Assembly (NCBI RefSeq): GCF_021310995.1
Contig: NZ_CP054150.1
Coordinates: 496,001-560,000, forward strand
DNA length: 64,000 nucleotides
Reading direction: 5' to 3'
Origin: Agrobacterium vaccinii
GTDB lineage: Bacteria; Pseudomonadota; Alphaproteobacteria; Rhizobiales; Rhizobiaceae
In this document: in pieces, positions 36,369 to 46,929 of the stretch
How positions within the stretch are numbered: the first letter of the stretch is position 1
Layout of the letters: each line of letters opens with the position of its first letter
Position numbers and translations under genes: made by a program
Notes under the pieces: generated by a model
Database searches by the model: none
Told to the model about the DNA's origin: nothing
What the model saw: the letters and a program-made list of their open reading frames with translations, nothing else

Positions 36369-36683
36369 ATGGCCCTGACACGGGACTTCAAACAAACGGT
36401 CAAGCTGCGGGCGGACAATGACCCGGCCTTCAGGGCAGCACTTCTCTCGGATGCGGTCGAACTGTTTCTGGAAGGTGACGTGGACACCGGCAAGGCCGTT
36501 TTGCGTGACTTCATCAATGCGACGATCGGCTTCGAAGCCTTGGCCATCGCGGTGGATATGCCGCCCAAAAGCCTGATGCGCATGTTCGGGCCAAAGGGCA
36601 ATCCGCGTGCGGATAATCTGTTCAGCGTCATCCATGCGCTTCAGAAAGACTCCGGCATTCACCTTGCCGTCGCCGCGGCTTGA
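36369..36683 (+). CDS. HigA-type antitoxin / transcriptional regulator
   Basis: The 104-residue protein (MALTRDFKQTVKLRADNDPAF) has the C-terminal helix-turn-helix with IAVDMPPKSLMRMFGPKGNP, matching the HI1420-type antitoxins that pair with HigB/RelE-like toxins. It starts two bases after the end of the toxin remnant and looks intact. With its toxin disrupted it would be an orphan antitoxin, possibly retained as a regulator or on its way to loss. Its stop overlaps the TTG start of the DUF523 gene. Confidence 0.85.
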   Translation: MALTRDFKQTVKLRADNDPAFRAALLSDAVELFLEGDVDTGKAVLRDFINATIGFEALAIAVDMPPKSLMRMFGPKGNPRADNLFSVIHALQKDSGIHLAVAAA

Positions 36684-37186
36684 GCGTGCCCAAAATCCTC
36701 ATCAGCGCCTGCCTGCTCGGCCACGCCGTCCGCTACGATGGCAGGGGCAAACCACTCTCCCACCCGGCCATCGAGCGCTGGAAGGGAGAGGGCCGATTGG
36801 TGACGATCTGTCCCGAAATGGCAGGCGGCATGGCGGTGCCGCGTCCGCCAGCGGAAATCGAAAATGGAGCCTCGGGCCTTGATGTGCTGGAGGGCCGGGC
36901 GCGCGTTCTGGAAATCACTGGTGGTGACGTGACGGCGCAGTTCGTGGCTGGTGCGCAAAAGGCGCTGGCGTTCGCGAAGGACAATGGCTGCGGCTATGCG
37001 CTGCTGATCGATGGCAGTCCATCCTGCGGGTCGGTTGCCATCCATGACGGTTCGTTTTCGGGCCGCAAGCACGCAAGCAACGGGGTTACCGCAGCATTGT
37101 TCGCGCAGGCAGGCATTACGGTGTTTTCCGACGGGCAGATCGATGCGCTTGTTGCTGCAGTCGAACAGCACGGAGCGCCGTCCTAG
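36680..37186 (+). CDS. DUF523 family protein
   Basis: The 168-residue protein has ISACLLGHAVRYDG at the N terminus, the conserved CPEMAGGMAVPRPP, and GCGYALLIDGSPSCGS, the cysteine-containing motifs of DUF523. Function is not established; cysteine patterns suggest metal or cluster binding. The TTG start at 36680 overlaps the antitoxin stop (TTGA); a GTG two codons later is possible. Confidence 0.8.
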   Translation: MSVPKILISACLLGHAVRYDGRGKPLSHPAIERWKGEGRLVTICPEMAGGMAVPRPPAEIENGASGLDVLEGRARVLEITGGDVTAQFVAGAQKALAFAKDNGCGYALLIDGSPSCGSVAIHDGSFSGRKHASNGVTAALFAQAGITVFSDGQIDALVAAVEQHGAPS

Positions 37187-37247
37187 CGACCTCTGGAATT
37201 TTGAGGCATGATGCATTCGCCATACTGAATTCAGGGAGGAATGCACA

Positions 37248-37724
37248 ATGGCCAAGAACACGATTTGCGTCTGGTATGACAAGGATGCCGAAGCCGCTGC
37301 CCGGTTTTATGCTGAGGTGTTTCCCGATAGCAACGTCGGCAGGGTCTATCACGCCCCCGGCGATTATCCCTCTGGCAAGCAGGGGGATGTGCTGATGGTG
37401 GAGTTCACGGTGGCAGGCGTCGCCTGCGTCGGCCTGAATGGCGGGCCGGTGTTCAAGCACAACGAAGCCTTCTCCTTCCAGATTTCAACCGAAACGCAGG
37501 AGGAGACCGACCGGTATTGGAGTGCCATCGTCGGCAATGGCGGGCAGGAAAGCGACTGCGGCTGGTGCAAGGACAAGTGGGGTGTCTCGTGGCAGATCAC
37601 GCCGCGCGTGCTGATGGAGGCTATGGCCGCCGGTGGTGCCGAGGCCAAGAGGGCTTTCGATGCCATGATGACGATGAAGAAGATCGACGTGGCGAAGATC
37701 GAGGCGGCCCGGCGCGGACCATAA
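37248..37724 (+). CDS. VOC/PhnB-like family protein
   Basis: The 158-residue protein begins MAKNTICVWYDKDAEAAARF and has DVLMVEFTVAGVACVGLNGG and GWCKDKWGVSWQITPRVL, a single vicinal-oxygen-chelate (glyoxalase-fold) pair of the PhnB/3-demethylubiquinone-methyltransferase-like group. The reaction is unknown. AGGGAGG precedes the start at suitable distance. Confidence 0.85.
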   Translation: MAKNTICVWYDKDAEAAARFYAEVFPDSNVGRVYHAPGDYPSGKQGDVLMVEFTVAGVACVGLNGGPVFKHNEAFSFQISTETQEETDRYWSAIVGNGGQESDCGWCKDKWGVSWQITPRVLMEAMAAGGAEAKRAFDAMMTMKKIDVAKIEAARRGP

Positions 37725-37802
37725 TCGGTTTGTCTCACCCATAAAAAAAACGCGGGAGATCTCTCCCCGGCGGTTCACTTCAAAACATTCCGCTAAACCC
37801 GA

Positions 37803-39632
37803 TCAGCTCGCCATCCGCATCTGCTGCGCCATGCCGTGCAGGCTGCCATTTTGCGAATTGGAGACGCGGAAGGTGCGGATGAGGTTGAGAAGCTCTTCGG
37901 TGTCGGCGGCCAACGCTTCGGCAGACGCGGTGGTCTCCTCGGCTATGGCGGCGTTGTGCTGGGTTGCGGCGTCCAGCTGGTTGAGCGAGGACGAGATGGA
38001 GCGAAGTGTGGTGTCCTGCTCAGCCGCCGAATGGGCGATCTTGCTGACGATGTCGCTGGAGGATTTGATCTGAGTGGAGATGCGTTTCAGCGCATCGCCT
38101 GCCTCACCCACCAGACGCACGCCATTTTCCACCTGGGTGGAGGAGCGGGCGATCTGCGTCTTGATTTCCTTGGCAGCAGCGGCGGATTTCTGGGCCAGTT
38201 CGCGCACTTCCTGGGCTACGACGGCAAAGCCCTTGCCAGCTTCACCTGCACGGGCAGCTTCCACACCCGCATTCAGGGCCAGAAGGTTAGTCTGGAAAGC
38301 GATGTCGTCGATGACGCCGATGATCTTGGAGATTTCCACGGCGGATTGTTCGATGCCGCTCATCGCGCCGATGGCTTCCTCCACGATCTGGTCGCTGCGG
38401 CTCGCATCTGTGCTGATGGAGGTCACGCGCTTTGCGGCTTCCGATGCGCCGTCTGCGGTCTGGCGTACGGCAACCGTCAGCTCGTCCAGTGCCGCCGAGG
38501 TTTCCTCAAGGCTTGCGGCCTGACGTTCGGTGCGCTGGGAGAGTTCATTGGAGGCCTTGCGGATTTCATCCTTGGAGCCGCCGATATCCACGCTCTTGAC
38601 GTTGACCTTTTCCATGGCCGCGTCGAGTTGCGATAGTGCCTCGTTGAAATTGTCGCGCAAAGCGGCATAGCGCGAACCGAGATCGCCGCAGCGTACCGTC
38701 AAATCGCCCTGCGCCAGTTGCTCCAGCGCGTTGCCGATGGTGGTCACGACGCGGGCCTGTAGCTCGGCCTCATCGCGCTGCATGTCGAGGTTGGTCTGGC
38801 GCTCGGTGTCCAGCTGCTGCTGCTGTTCGTCCTGACGGGCCTGCATGGTGTGGCGCTCGCGCACCTTCTGTTGCAAGGCTTCCGTCGCCTTGGCCATCAG
38901 GCCGATCTCGTTCTTCATGCCGGTGTGGGGAATGGCCAAATCGACATTCTCGTTGGCGACTTCGCCCAGCGCCTTGTGAATGTCATCGAGCGGCTTGGAG
39001 ATGCCTCTGATCACGATATAGGCAGCAGCGAGACCCAGCAGGAAGACGCCGAGACCGAAGGAAATGGCGCTGATGATGGTGTCGCGAACCTGCGCTTGCA
39101 GGTCATCGATATAGACACCCGTCACGACCACGACCTGCCACGGCTCGAATGCCATTGCGTAGGAGCTTTTGGCATAGGTATCGCCCTCAGCACCGGGCTT
39201 TGGACCATAAAAGCTGGTCTGGCCGCCGCCTGCGCGGGCCAGCCGAACCAGCTCATCGCGATAGTTGAAGCCTTGGCTGTCCGGCTTGCCCTTGAAGCTC
39301 TGGCCGACGCGCTTTGGATCAGGGTGAAACAGCATTTTGACATCGTAGTCATAGCCGAACATATATCCATCCGGGGTATATTTCATGGCCGCGACGATGG
39401 CGAAGGCTTGCGATATCGCCTGTTCGTGGGTCAGCGTACCCGCTTTTTCCTTGTCGTAGAACGACTGGAGAATGGAGATGGACGACTGCACCTGCGTGCG
39501 CAGCATCCCATATCGTTCCTCGTAAATGGCGTTGACGGACGATCTGATCTGGAAATAGGTCGTGGCGGCAAAGGCTGCCATCAGCGCGACCACGAGCAGG
39601 ATCAGTTGTCGGGAAATCGGCAGGTTTTTCAT
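37803..39632 (-). CDS. methyl-accepting chemotaxis protein with Cache domain
   Basis: The 609-residue receptor has an N-terminal membrane helix ([18 protein letters not shown]), a periplasmic single Cache_2-like domain (about 35-185, with [32 protein letters not shown] and [11 protein letters not shown]), a second membrane helix near 190-210, HAMP-like segments and an MCP signalling domain with [19 protein letters not shown]. Such Cache domains often bind small organic acids or amines; the ligand here is unknown. It has no C-terminal CheR-docking pentapeptide. The gene stands alone on the minus strand. Confidence 0.9.
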   Translation of the reverse strand: MKNLPISRQLILLVVALMAAFAATTYFQIRSSVNAIYEERYGMLRTQVQSSISILQSFYDKEKAGTLTHEQAISQAFAIVAAMKYTPDGYMFGYDYDVKMLFHPDPKRVGQSFKGKPDSQGFNYRDELVRLARAGGGQTSFYGPKPGAEGDTYAKSSYAMAFEPWQVVVVTGVYIDDLQAQVRDTIISAISFGLGVFLLGLAAAYIVIRGISKPLDDIHKALGEVANENVDLAIPHTGMKNEIGLMAKATEALQQKVRERHTMQARQDEQQQQLDTERQTNLDMQRDEAELQARVVTTIGNALEQLAQGDLTVRCGDLGSRYAALRDNFNEALSQLDAAMEKVNVKSVDIGGSKDEIRKASNELSQRTERQAASLEETSAALDELTVAVRQTADGASEAAKRVTSISTDASRSDQIVEEAIGAMSGIEQSAVEISKIIGVIDDIAFQTNLLALNAGVEAARAGEAGKGFAVVAQEVRELAQKSAAAAKEIKTQIARSSTQVENGVRLVGEAGDALKRISTQIKSSSDIVSKIAHSAAEQDTTLRSISSSLNQLDAATQHNAAIAEETTASAEALAADTEELLNLIRTFRVSNSQNGSLHGMAQQMRMAS

Positions 39633-39899
39633 ACGCGCTCACAGGGCTAAAGCACCGCAGCATGGGCAACGGAGCGATCTCGGGACGATGTGGGATGGGC
39701 GCCTGATGCGCTACAAAGGTGCATTCATCGCACCCGATAATGTAGATGAAGCTTCAAAAATTTGAACAATTGTTTAAATTCGGCCCGCTGGAGGCGGCGC
39801 CGTAGAAAATATTTTGTCATTTGTCAAATATATGACAATAAAATTCCATCATTGGTTGTTCGTGATATCGGTTGTCACTCAGGATGGTTGTTTTTGCCA

Positions 39900-40358
39900 T
39901 CACTGGCGCAGCCTAAAGCCATCCAGCGACAGCGGCGTGACAGCGTCCGCAGTTACAGGTTCGGGCATTTCACCGCCGATGGTCTTGCCGACAGCAGAAG
40001 TCTTCGCCGTCATATCGACAGTATCGGGTGCGGGGGCCGCCACATTCATCTCTGGCGCAGGAAACCATGTAGGGTTGCTGCTGACATAGGTTACGGGTGA
40101 TCCGCCGAGCCAGGCTTCCGTGCGCACGATTTCCTTCTTGCCGCCGACATCACGAATGGAAATATCCTGCGTGCCGGGGCTGAGAACGGGGGTGGGCTGC
40201 GGTGCTGGCTGTCTTGGCTTGGGTGGCGGGCAGCCATCGCAGGAAATGGACAGCAGACTGCCGTTTCCGGTACGGTTCTGGCCAATGACTTCGATGGAAG
40301 ATGCCATGGCACTGCTGCTTGTCAGCACAACTGCAATCGTCAGCAAAGTCTTGCGCAT
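39900..40358 (-). CDS. exported small protein resembling HPE1-like plant virulence effectors
   Basis: The 152-residue protein starts at ATG 40358 (GGGG at good spacing) with a signal peptide MRKTLLTIAVVLTSSSAMAS, then SIEVIGQNRTGNGSLLSISC and CDGCPPPKPRQPAP, RTEAWLGGSPVTYVSS, and a Pro/Ala/Thr-rich tail. In Rhizobiaceae annotation, proteins with this pattern are called plant virulence effector HPE1-like domain proteins. That label is from memory and is not experimental evidence. A paired cysteine motif (CDGC) may form a disulphide. A gene five codons longer exists in frame but has no better start. Confidence 0.6.
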   Translation of the reverse strand: MRKTLLTIAVVLTSSSAMASSIEVIGQNRTGNGSLLSISCDGCPPPKPRQPAPQPTPVLSPGTQDISIRDVGGKKEIVRTEAWLGGSPVTYVSSNPTWFPAPEMNVAAPAPDTVDMTAKTSAVGKTIGGEMPEPVTADAVTPLSLDGFRLRQ

Positions 40359-40461
40359 GAAAATCCCCGTCATCGGCAGCTCTTCGCTGCTGTATCAGGC
40401 GGGAATTTTACGCAGACTTCCTTTCCATACCGTCAGGAATAATGGTAAAAATTGAGCGAAA

Positions 40462-41748
40462 TCAGCCCTCGCTCTGGCCTTGCTTTTCGCGGGCTACAGC
40501 TTGCCAGCCTATGTCCGTGCGGCTGAAACCATTGTCCCACTTCACCTCTTTGGCCAAGGCGTAGGCGCGGTCTCTTGCTTCGGTCACGGTCTTGCCAAAG
40601 GCAGTCACGTTCAGCACGCGCCCCCCGGTGGCAACCAGTTGGCCGTCCTTGATGGCTGTACCCGCGTGAAAGACCTTGGCATCGGCGCGCTCGTCCGGCA
40701 CATGCGCAATCGGCATGTTTTTCTCATAGGAAGCGGGATAGCCGTTCGACGCCAGAACGATGGTCAGTGCCGCATCGTCACGCCATTCGGCGCTGACCTG
40801 ATCCAGCGTGCCGGTGGCCGTTGCATGGAGGATTGGCAGAAGATCGCTCTTCAGCCGCATCATCAGCACCTGGCATTCCGGGTCGCCGAAACGGACATTG
40901 TACTCGATCAGCTCCGGGCCTTTCTGCGTGATCATAAGCCCTGCGAAAAAGACGCCGGAAAACGGGTTTCCGTCCTTCGCCATGCCCTTGATGGTCGGCT
41001 CGATGATCTCCTTCATGGTGCGTTCCACCATTTCGGGCGTCATGACCGGGGCAGGCGAATAGGCGCCCATGCCGCCTGTGTTGGGACCGGTGTCGCCATC
41101 GCCGACGCGCTTGTGATCCTGCGCGGTGGCCAGCGCCAGCGCTGTTTTGCCATCGGACAGGCAGAAAAAGCTGGCTTCCTCACCATCGAGAAAGGCTTCG
41201 ACCACGACTTCAGCACCGGCAGCGCCGAAGGCACCATCGAAGCAATCGTCAATGGCTGCAAGCGCCTCGGCTTCCGTCATCGCAACGGTCACGCCTTTGC
41301 CAGCCGCCAGACCATCGGCCTTGATGACGATGGGTGCGCCCTGTTCGCGGACATAGGCCTTGGCCGGTTCGGCAGCCTTGAAGCGCTGATAGGCGCCGGT
41401 TGGAATATCGTATCGCGCACAGAGATCCTTGGTGAAGCCCTTGGATCCCTCTAGCTGTGCTGCTGCCTTCGATGGGCCGAAGGTCACGATGCCTGCTGCG
41501 CGCAGGTCATCGGCCAGACCCGCCACCAGCGGTGCTTCCGGGCCGACGATCACGAAGTCGATTGAGTTTTCCTGACAGAAGGCGATGACTGCCGGATGAT
41601 CTTCGACATCGAGTGTGACCAGCGTCGCATGGTCGGCAATGCCGGGGTTGCCGGGGGCGGCGTAGAGTTTCGTCAGCAGGGGAGACTGGGCAATTTTCCA
41701 CGCCAGCGCATGTTCGCGTCCGCCGGAACCAATCAACAGAACTTTCAT
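40462..41748 (-). CDS. purD: phosphoribosylamine--glycine ligase
   Basis: The 428-residue protein begins [19 protein letters not shown], the PurD start, and has [32 protein letters not shown] and [11 protein letters not shown], all diagnostic for the ATP-grasp enzyme of purine synthesis. It makes GAR from phosphoribosylamine and glycine. ATG 41748 is preferred over an in-frame start six codons upstream. It is divergent from tex. No other pur gene is nearby, as in other rhizobia. Confidence 0.97.
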   Translation of the reverse strand: MKVLLIGSGGREHALAWKIAQSPLLTKLYAAPGNPGIADHATLVTLDVEDHPAVIAFCQENSIDFVIVGPEAPLVAGLADDLRAAGIVTFGPSKAAAQLEGSKGFTKDLCARYDIPTGAYQRFKAAEPAKAYVREQGAPIVIKADGLAAGKGVTVAMTEAEALAAIDDCFDGAFGAAGAEVVVEAFLDGEEASFFCLSDGKTALALATAQDHKRVGDGDTGPNTGGMGAYSPAPVMTPEMVERTMKEIIEPTIKGMAKDGNPFSGVFFAGLMITQKGPELIEYNVRFGDPECQVLMMRLKSDLLPILHATATGTLDQVSAEWRDDAALTIVLASNGYPASYEKNMPIAHVPDERADAKVFHAGTAIKDGQLVATGGRVLNVTAFGKTVTEARDRAYALAKEVKWDNGFSRTDIGWQAVAREKQGQSEG

Positions 41749-41921
41749 GGTCAACACCCCTGTCATCTCGCGTTTTATCGTATTGTTGGGGCGTTAAGGG
41801 CAGGGGCAGGAAAGGTCAAGGTCACCTGCGGCTTTTCTGTGGAATCGATAAAGCTTCCTGTTGTCATGCCATAATCAACATCTATGTTCGGGCAGATTTT
41901 CAAAACAGTTCAGAGAACCAT

Positions 41922-44234
41922 ATGTCCGCAGATAATGCCCGTATCGCCCCGACAATCGCTTCCGAGATCAATGCCCGCGCCGAACAGGTCAAGGCAGCGA
42001 TCGCGCTGCTGGACGAAGGCGCCACCGTGCCCTTCATCGCCCGCTACCGCAAGGAAGTGACCGGCGGGCTTGACGATACGCAACTGCGCACGCTGGCGGA
42101 GCGGCTATCCTATCTGCGGGAACTCAATGCCCGCCGCGCATCGATTGTCGATTCCATCACGGGTCAGGACAAGATGACCGACGAACTGATGGTCAAGATC
42201 GTCTCGGCCACGACGAAAGCGGAACTCGAAGACCTCTACCTTCCCTACAAGCCCAAGCGCCGCACCCGCGCCGAAATTGCCCGTGAACGCGGGCTTGGAC
42301 CGCTGGCGCAGGCCATCTGGGACGACCGCAGCGCCGACCCGGCCAAGCTGGCGCAGGCTTATGTTCAGGGCGAGGTGGCCGATGTGAAGGCGGCGCTGGA
42401 GGGCGCACGCGACATCGTGGCCGAAACCATGACCGAGAATGCCGATCTGCTGAAGCGGCTGCGTGACTACATGCGCCACAATGCAACCTTCCGCGCCAAG
42501 GTGGTGGATGGTAAGCAGGCGACGGGTGAGAAGTTCTACGACTATTTCGACCATTCCGAGAAATGGGCGACTGTGCCGGGCCATCGCGCCTTGGCCATGC
42601 TGCGCGGCTGGAACGAGGAAGTGTTGACGCTGACCATCGATGTCGATGCGGATGATCCGTCGCCGGTCAAACCCGCCCAGCGCACCATCGCCAGCGCGTT
42701 TGATGTTCGCAGTGCGGGACCTGCCGATGCTTGGCTGATGGAAGTTGCTGGTTGGACCTGGCGCGTGAAGTTGTCCATGTCGCTTTCGCTCGACCTGATG
42801 CGCGAGCTGCGGGAGCGGGCGGAAGAGGAGGCAATCCACGTCTTTGCCCGCAACCTCAAGGACTTGCTGCTGGCTGCTCCCGCCGGTTCGCGTGCCACCA
42901 TGGGTCTCGATCCGGGCATCCGCACCGGCGTCAAGGTGGCGATTATCGATGGCACCGGCAAGCTGCTGGATACGACCACGGTCTACCCGTTCCCGCCACG
43001 AAACGATATTCGCGGCACGCAGGCAGAGCTTGCGAGCCTCATCAAGAAGCACAATGTCGAGCTTATCTCCATTGGCAACGGCACAGGCAGCCGTGAAACG
43101 GAGCGGCTGGTTGCGGATATGCTGGTTCAGTTGACGGGCGCAAAGCCGACGAAGGTCATCGTGTCGGAAGCAGGGGCCTCGATCTATTCGGCCTCGGCCA
43201 GTGCTGCCGCCGAATTCCCCAATCTGGACGTCTCGCTGCGTGGTGCCGTCTCCATTGCTCGTCGTCTGCAAGACCCGCTGGCGGAACTGGTGAAGATCGA
43301 GCCGAAGTCGATCGGTGTCGGCCAGTACCAGCACGATGTCGATCAGGGCAAGCTGTCGCGCTCTCTGGATGCCGTCGTGGAAGATGCGGTGAATGCCGTG
43401 GGCGTCGACCTCAACACGGCGTCGGCTCCGTTGCTGGCCCGGGTTTCGGGCCTCGGTAGTTCGATTGCTGATGCCATCGTGCTGCATCGCGATCAGACCG
43501 GCCCGTTTGCCAGCCGCAAGGAACTGCTGAAAGTGCCGCGTCTCGGCCAACGCACATTCGAGCAATGCGCGGGCTTTCTGCGCATTCCCAACGGCAAGGA
43601 GCCGCTGGATTCGTCATCGGTGCACCCGGAAGCATACGGCGTTGCCAAGAAGATCGTCGCCGCCTGCGGTCGCGATCTGCGTTCTGTCATGGGTGACAGC
43701 GCCGCGCTGAAATCCTTGGATCCGAAGCAGTTCATTGATGAGCAGTTCGGTCTTCCCACAGTCAAAGACATCATCGCCGAGCTTGAAAAGCCGGGCCGCG
43801 ACCCGCGCCCAAGCTTCAAGACCGCAACCTTTGCCGATGGCGTGGATGAAATCACCGACTTGAAGCCTGGTATGCTGCTGGAAGGCACGGTGACGAATGT
43901 CGCAGCCTTCGGTGCCTTCGTGGATATCGGCGTGCATCAGGATGGCCTCGTTCACGTGTCGCAGCTTGCGGACCGCTTTGTCAAAGACCCGCATGAGGTG
44001 GTAAAGGCCGGTGACGTGGTGAAGGTGCGCGTGGTGGAAGTGGACGTGAAGCGAAAGCGCATCGGTCTCACCATGCGCAAGGATGGCGGCGAGGCTGCTC
44101 CCCAGCCGATGCGCGAAAAGGGCAACGCCAATGCCATGCGCCATGCCAGCGCCAAACCGCAGACGCGTGCTGAGGCAGCGCCATCCGGCGGTGCATTGGC
44201 GGCAGCTTTGGCGGAAGCGATGAAGAAACGGTGA
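41922..44234 (+). CDS. tex: Tex family RNA-binding transcription accessory protein
   Basis: The 770-residue protein has the Tex N-terminal domain with [13 protein letters not shown] and [14 protein letters not shown], the YqgF-like nuclease-fold domain ([17 protein letters not shown]), helix-hairpin-helix motifs ([21 protein letters not shown]) and a C-terminal S1 domain starting [19 protein letters not shown]. Tex is related to eukaryotic Spt6 and affects transcription and toxin gene expression in some species. It is followed by the second foldback repeat. Confidence 0.95.
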   Translation: MSADNARIAPTIASEINARAEQVKAAIALLDEGATVPFIARYRKEVTGGLDDTQLRTLAERLSYLRELNARRASIVDSITGQDKMTDELMVKIVSATTKAELEDLYLPYKPKRRTRAEIARERGLGPLAQAIWDDRSADPAKLAQAYVQGEVADVKAALEGARDIVAETMTENADLLKRLRDYMRHNATFRAKVVDGKQATGEKFYDYFDHSEKWATVPGHRALAMLRGWNEEVLTLTIDVDADDPSPVKPAQRTIASAFDVRSAGPADAWLMEVAGWTWRVKLSMSLSLDLMRELRERAEEEAIHVFARNLKDLLLAAPAGSRATMGLDPGIRTGVKVAIIDGTGKLLDTTTVYPFPPRNDIRGTQAELASLIKKHNVELISIGNGTGSRETERLVADMLVQLTGAKPTKVIVSEAGASIYSASASAAAEFPNLDVSLRGAVSIARRLQDPLAELVKIEPKSIGVGQYQHDVDQGKLSRSLDAVVEDAVNAVGVDLNTASAPLLARVSGLGSSIADAIVLHRDQTGPFASRKELLKVPRLGQRTFEQCAGFLRIPNGKEPLDSSSVHPEAYGVAKKIVAACGRDLRSVMGDSAALKSLDPKQFIDEQFGLPTVKDIIAELEKPGRDPRPSFKTATFADGVDEITDLKPGMLLEGTVTNVAAFGAFVDIGVHQDGLVHVSQLADRFVKDPHEVVKAGDVVKVRVVEVDVKRKRIGLTMRKDGGEAAPQPMREKGNANAMRHASAKPQTRAEAAPSGGALAAALAEAMKKR

Positions 44235-44258
44235 TTGGTCGTAGATGTCAGCGGGCTT

Positions 44259-44423
44259 GGCTTACCCCCTCTGTCCTGCCGGACATCTCCCCCACAGGTG
44301 GGGAGATCGAATCGTGGCAAGCTCTTGCCCATCGTGAAGACTGCGGATAGAGCGGGGTGCATGCGTCTTGCCGATCTCCCTCCTTGTGGGGGAGATGTCC
44401 GGCAGGACAGAGGGGGGTAAGCC
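44259..44423. repeat. foldback element B2 downstream of tex
   Basis: The arm 44259-44309 (GGCTTACCCCCTCTGTCCTG onward to GGGGAGATCG) is the near-perfect reverse complement of 44372-44423. The core arm and the internal GCGGATAGAGCGGGGTGCAT match element B1 at 33286-33477, with a shorter 62-base centre here. It may also act as a bulky transcription stop for tex. Confidence 0.85.
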
Positions 44424-44585
44424 ACACCCACTAAGCCTCTCTACTCTATCAACCACCCGAATAACGCCCAAAAACCAAGCTGAAATCATTCAATATTTTT
44501 GAACATTGTCCGGCTTGCAACTTTGCTTGAAAAGAATAGCTTCATTTTACTTGATAAGTGAGACTTAGCTTATTTGGTGGGTGGA
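44424..44585. promoter_or_regulatory. cfa upstream region
   Basis: An AT-rich stretch precedes cfa. It contains TTGCAA at 44515-44520 and AT-rich sequence at promoter distance, but no convincing -10 hexamer. A GGTGGGTGGA ribosome-binding site sits directly before the ATG at 44586. Confidence 0.4.
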
Positions 44586-45842
44586 ATGGCCTCATCTCTG
44601 CATGCTCTGCTTGGTAAAATCATAAAGACAGGAAATCTGGTCGTGACGGGCCCTGGGGGCCTTCAGGTCTTTGGCGACAACACGGGAAAACGTGTCGCCA
44701 TCAACTTCACCGATCAGGCCGCGATGGACGAGATTGCCGCGGACCCCGCGTTGAAGCTGGCGGAAATGTTCATGGAAGGGCGGATGGTTGTCGTTGAGGG
44801 CGACATCTATGATTTTCTCGCCCTCATCAAAAGCAACACGATCAGCGAAGCTTTGACATTCGGCATGATCTGGCGCGGCATGGCCCGCATCATCGCTGCC
44901 CGTATCAAGATGCACCTGCCGGTCAACCACAACAAGGATAACGTCGCTCACCATTATGATCTGAGCGCCAAGCTGTTTGATCTGTTTCTGGACGAGGACT
45001 GGCAATATTCCTGCGCCTACTTCAATCCACCAGGCATAAGTCTCTACGAAGCGCAGGTTGCCAAGAAGCGGCATATTACGGCAAAGCTTATGCCGGAGGC
45101 AGGCCATCGCGTGCTGGAAATCGGGTCCGGTTGGGGCGGGATGGCGATGTATCTTGCGGAAAGCTCCGGCGTCGAGGTCACGGGCATCACGCTCAGCGAA
45201 GAGCAGTTGCGGGTTTCGCGCGACCGTTCGCAAAAGCGCGGTCTGGATGCCAAGGTGCATTTCGAGCTGCAGGACTATCGCTATATGTCTGCCGGGCGAC
45301 CTTATGACCGCATCGTTTCCGTCGGCATGTTCGAACATGTGGGGCCGACGCATTACCGCGAATACTTCACCAAGGCTGCAGAATTGCTGGATGATGACGG
45401 TGTGATGCTGCTGCATTCCATCGGCCAGCCACAACCCGCTTTGGCGACCAATCCCTTCATCGAAAAATATATTTTCCCCGGCGGTTATATTCCCTCGCTT
45501 GCCGAGGTTCTGCCGGCCATCGAAAAATCCGGTCTTCTGGTGCGTGACATCGAAATCCTGCCAATGCACTACGCCCATACGCTTCGGGCGTGGCGGGAAC
45601 GGTTCGTTGCAAGCAAGGCGGAAGCCATCGCTCTTTATGATGAGCGCTTCTTCCGCATGTGGGAATTCTATCTGGCCGGATCGGAAATGGCCTTCACCCA
45701 CGAGAACTTCCACATCTTCCAGATGCAGCTGACAAAACGTGGCGGCGTGGTGCCCGTTGCGCGCGATTACATCGCGAAAAACGAAGCGCGGCTAATGGAA
45801 TTCGAAAAGACGCGTACGCCGCTGGAGAAGGTCATGTTTTAA
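44586..45842 (+). CDS. cfa: cyclopropane-fatty-acyl-phospholipid synthase family methyltransferase
   Basis: The 418-residue protein has the CFA synthase signatures AHHYDLSAKLFDLFLDEDWQYSCAYF (cited in part as HHYDLSAKLFDLFLD), the SAM-binding VLEIGSGWGGMA, SVGMFEHVGPTHY and GGYIPSLAEV. Members add a methylene group across fatty acid double bonds in phospholipids; others in this family methylate other lipids. Two or more cfa genes are common in rhizobia. Start ATG 44586, with TTG and GTG codons upstream judged to be part of the ribosome-binding region. Confidence 0.9.
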   Translation: MASSLHALLGKIIKTGNLVVTGPGGLQVFGDNTGKRVAINFTDQAAMDEIAADPALKLAEMFMEGRMVVVEGDIYDFLALIKSNTISEALTFGMIWRGMARIIAARIKMHLPVNHNKDNVAHHYDLSAKLFDLFLDEDWQYSCAYFNPPGISLYEAQVAKKRHITAKLMPEAGHRVLEIGSGWGGMAMYLAESSGVEVTGITLSEEQLRVSRDRSQKRGLDAKVHFELQDYRYMSAGRPYDRIVSVGMFEHVGPTHYREYFTKAAELLDDDGVMLLHSIGQPQPALATNPFIEKYIFPGGYIPSLAEVLPAIEKSGLLVRDIEILPMHYAHTLRAWRERFVASKAEAIALYDERFFRMWEFYLAGSEMAFTHENFHIFQMQLTKRGGVVPVARDYIAKNEARLMEFEKTRTPLEKVMF

Positions 45843-45912
45843 CGGGAATCGATCGCGCCCCCGCCCCCGCCCCCGCTTGACGCTTGATGAAGGCGAGGCG
45901 TAGAACGCTGGC

Positions 45913-46866
45913 ATGGCTGACCAAAGCGATCTCTCCGGCCGCGTTTCCGACGCGCCATCCAACAATTGGGTCTATCGGATCTTGCCGAGGACGCTGCGGC
46001 CCTATGCGCAGCTTGCGCGTTGGGATAGGCCGATCGGCTGGGAGTTGCTGATGTGGCCGTGCTTCTGGTCGGCGGCGATGGCAGCCAATGCGGCGCAGCA
46101 TCTCGGCACGTTCTCCTGGGGCCCGCTGCTTTTCCATCTCTTCCTGTTTTTTGCCGGTTCTGTCGCCATGCGTGGCGCGGGCTGCACTTATAATGATCTC
46201 GTCGATCACAATATCGATATGGCGGTGGCCAGAACCCGCTCGCGACCGCTGCCATCCGGGCGGGTCAGCCGCAAACAGGCGAAAATCTTCATCGTAATTC
46301 AGGCGTTTGTCGGACTTGCGGTGCTGTTGTGCTTCAACGGATTTGCCATTCTGGTCGGCCTGTCATCGCTCGTTTTCGTGGCGATATATCCCTTTGCGAA
46401 ACGCTTCACCCACTGGCCGCAGTTTTTCCTCGGCCTTGCCTTTTCCTGGGGTGCGTTGATGGGCTGGGCCGGGCAGTTCGGATCGCTGTCGATGTCGCCT
46501 GTCCTGCTCTACGTCGGTGCCATCGCCTGGACCATCGGTTACGATACGATCTATGCGCATCAGGACCGGGAAGATGACACGGCTGCGGGCATCGGCTCGA
46601 CAGCGCTGTTGTTCGGTGACAAGACCCATGGCTGGCTGATCGGTCTTTATGGTGCAGCGCTCGCCTTCATCCTGCTCGCATTTGTCACCGCAGGAGTCAG
46701 TCTCGCAGGCTATATCGGCGTCGCCATTGCGGCTTTCCTGCTGTTTCGACAGGTCTGGGTGCTGGATATCGACAATGTCGAGCAGTGCCTGGCGCTTTTC
46801 AAATCCAACAATCGCGTCGGACTTCTGATCTTTGCCGGATTGCTTCTGCCACTGGTCACAGGCTGA
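45913..46866 (+). CDS. ubiA: 4-hydroxybenzoate octaprenyl/polyprenyl transferase
   Basis: The 317-residue membrane protein has the two aspartate motifs of UbiA prenyltransferases, NDLVDHNIDMAVARTRSRPLPSG (core NDLVDHNID) and DTIYAHQDREDD, among about eight membrane helices. It attaches the polyprenyl tail to 4-hydroxybenzoate in ubiquinone synthesis. Its long-chain substrate could come from the diphosphate synthase encoded at 23434. It lies 70 bases after cfa; three CGCCCC units occur in that gap. Confidence 0.93.
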   Translation: MADQSDLSGRVSDAPSNNWVYRILPRTLRPYAQLARWDRPIGWELLMWPCFWSAAMAANAAQHLGTFSWGPLLFHLFLFFAGSVAMRGAGCTYNDLVDHNIDMAVARTRSRPLPSGRVSRKQAKIFIVIQAFVGLAVLLCFNGFAILVGLSSLVFVAIYPFAKRFTHWPQFFLGLAFSWGALMGWAGQFGSLSMSPVLLYVGAIAWTIGYDTIYAHQDREDDTAAGIGSTALLFGDKTHGWLIGLYGAALAFILLAFVTAGVSLAGYIGVAIAAFLLFRQVWVLDIDNVEQCLALFKSNNRVGLLIFAGLLLPLVTG

Positions 46867-46871
46867 CATGA

Positions 46872-46913
46872 AAAACCCGGCTGCGTCCTCAAACGCGCCG
46901 GGTTTTCTTTTGT
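46872..46913 (+). terminator. terminator after ubiA
   Basis: AAAACCCGG (46872-46880) pairs with CCGGGTTTT (46898-46906), with TGCGT/ACGCG extending the stem, followed by CTTTTG. The stop of the minus-strand DUF6101 gene lies 16 bases beyond, so it probably works in both directions. Confidence 0.8.
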
Positions 46914-46929
46914 CCGCAAGCGTGGTGGA

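Noticed and set aside
42105..43565. 486-codon minus-strand frame opposite tex
   Set aside because: The tex protein is full length with all domains; the antisense frame has no family features.
45857..45880. G-quadruplex between cfa and ubiA
   Set aside because: Only three G-runs are present on the minus strand, short of the four needed for a standard quadruplex.
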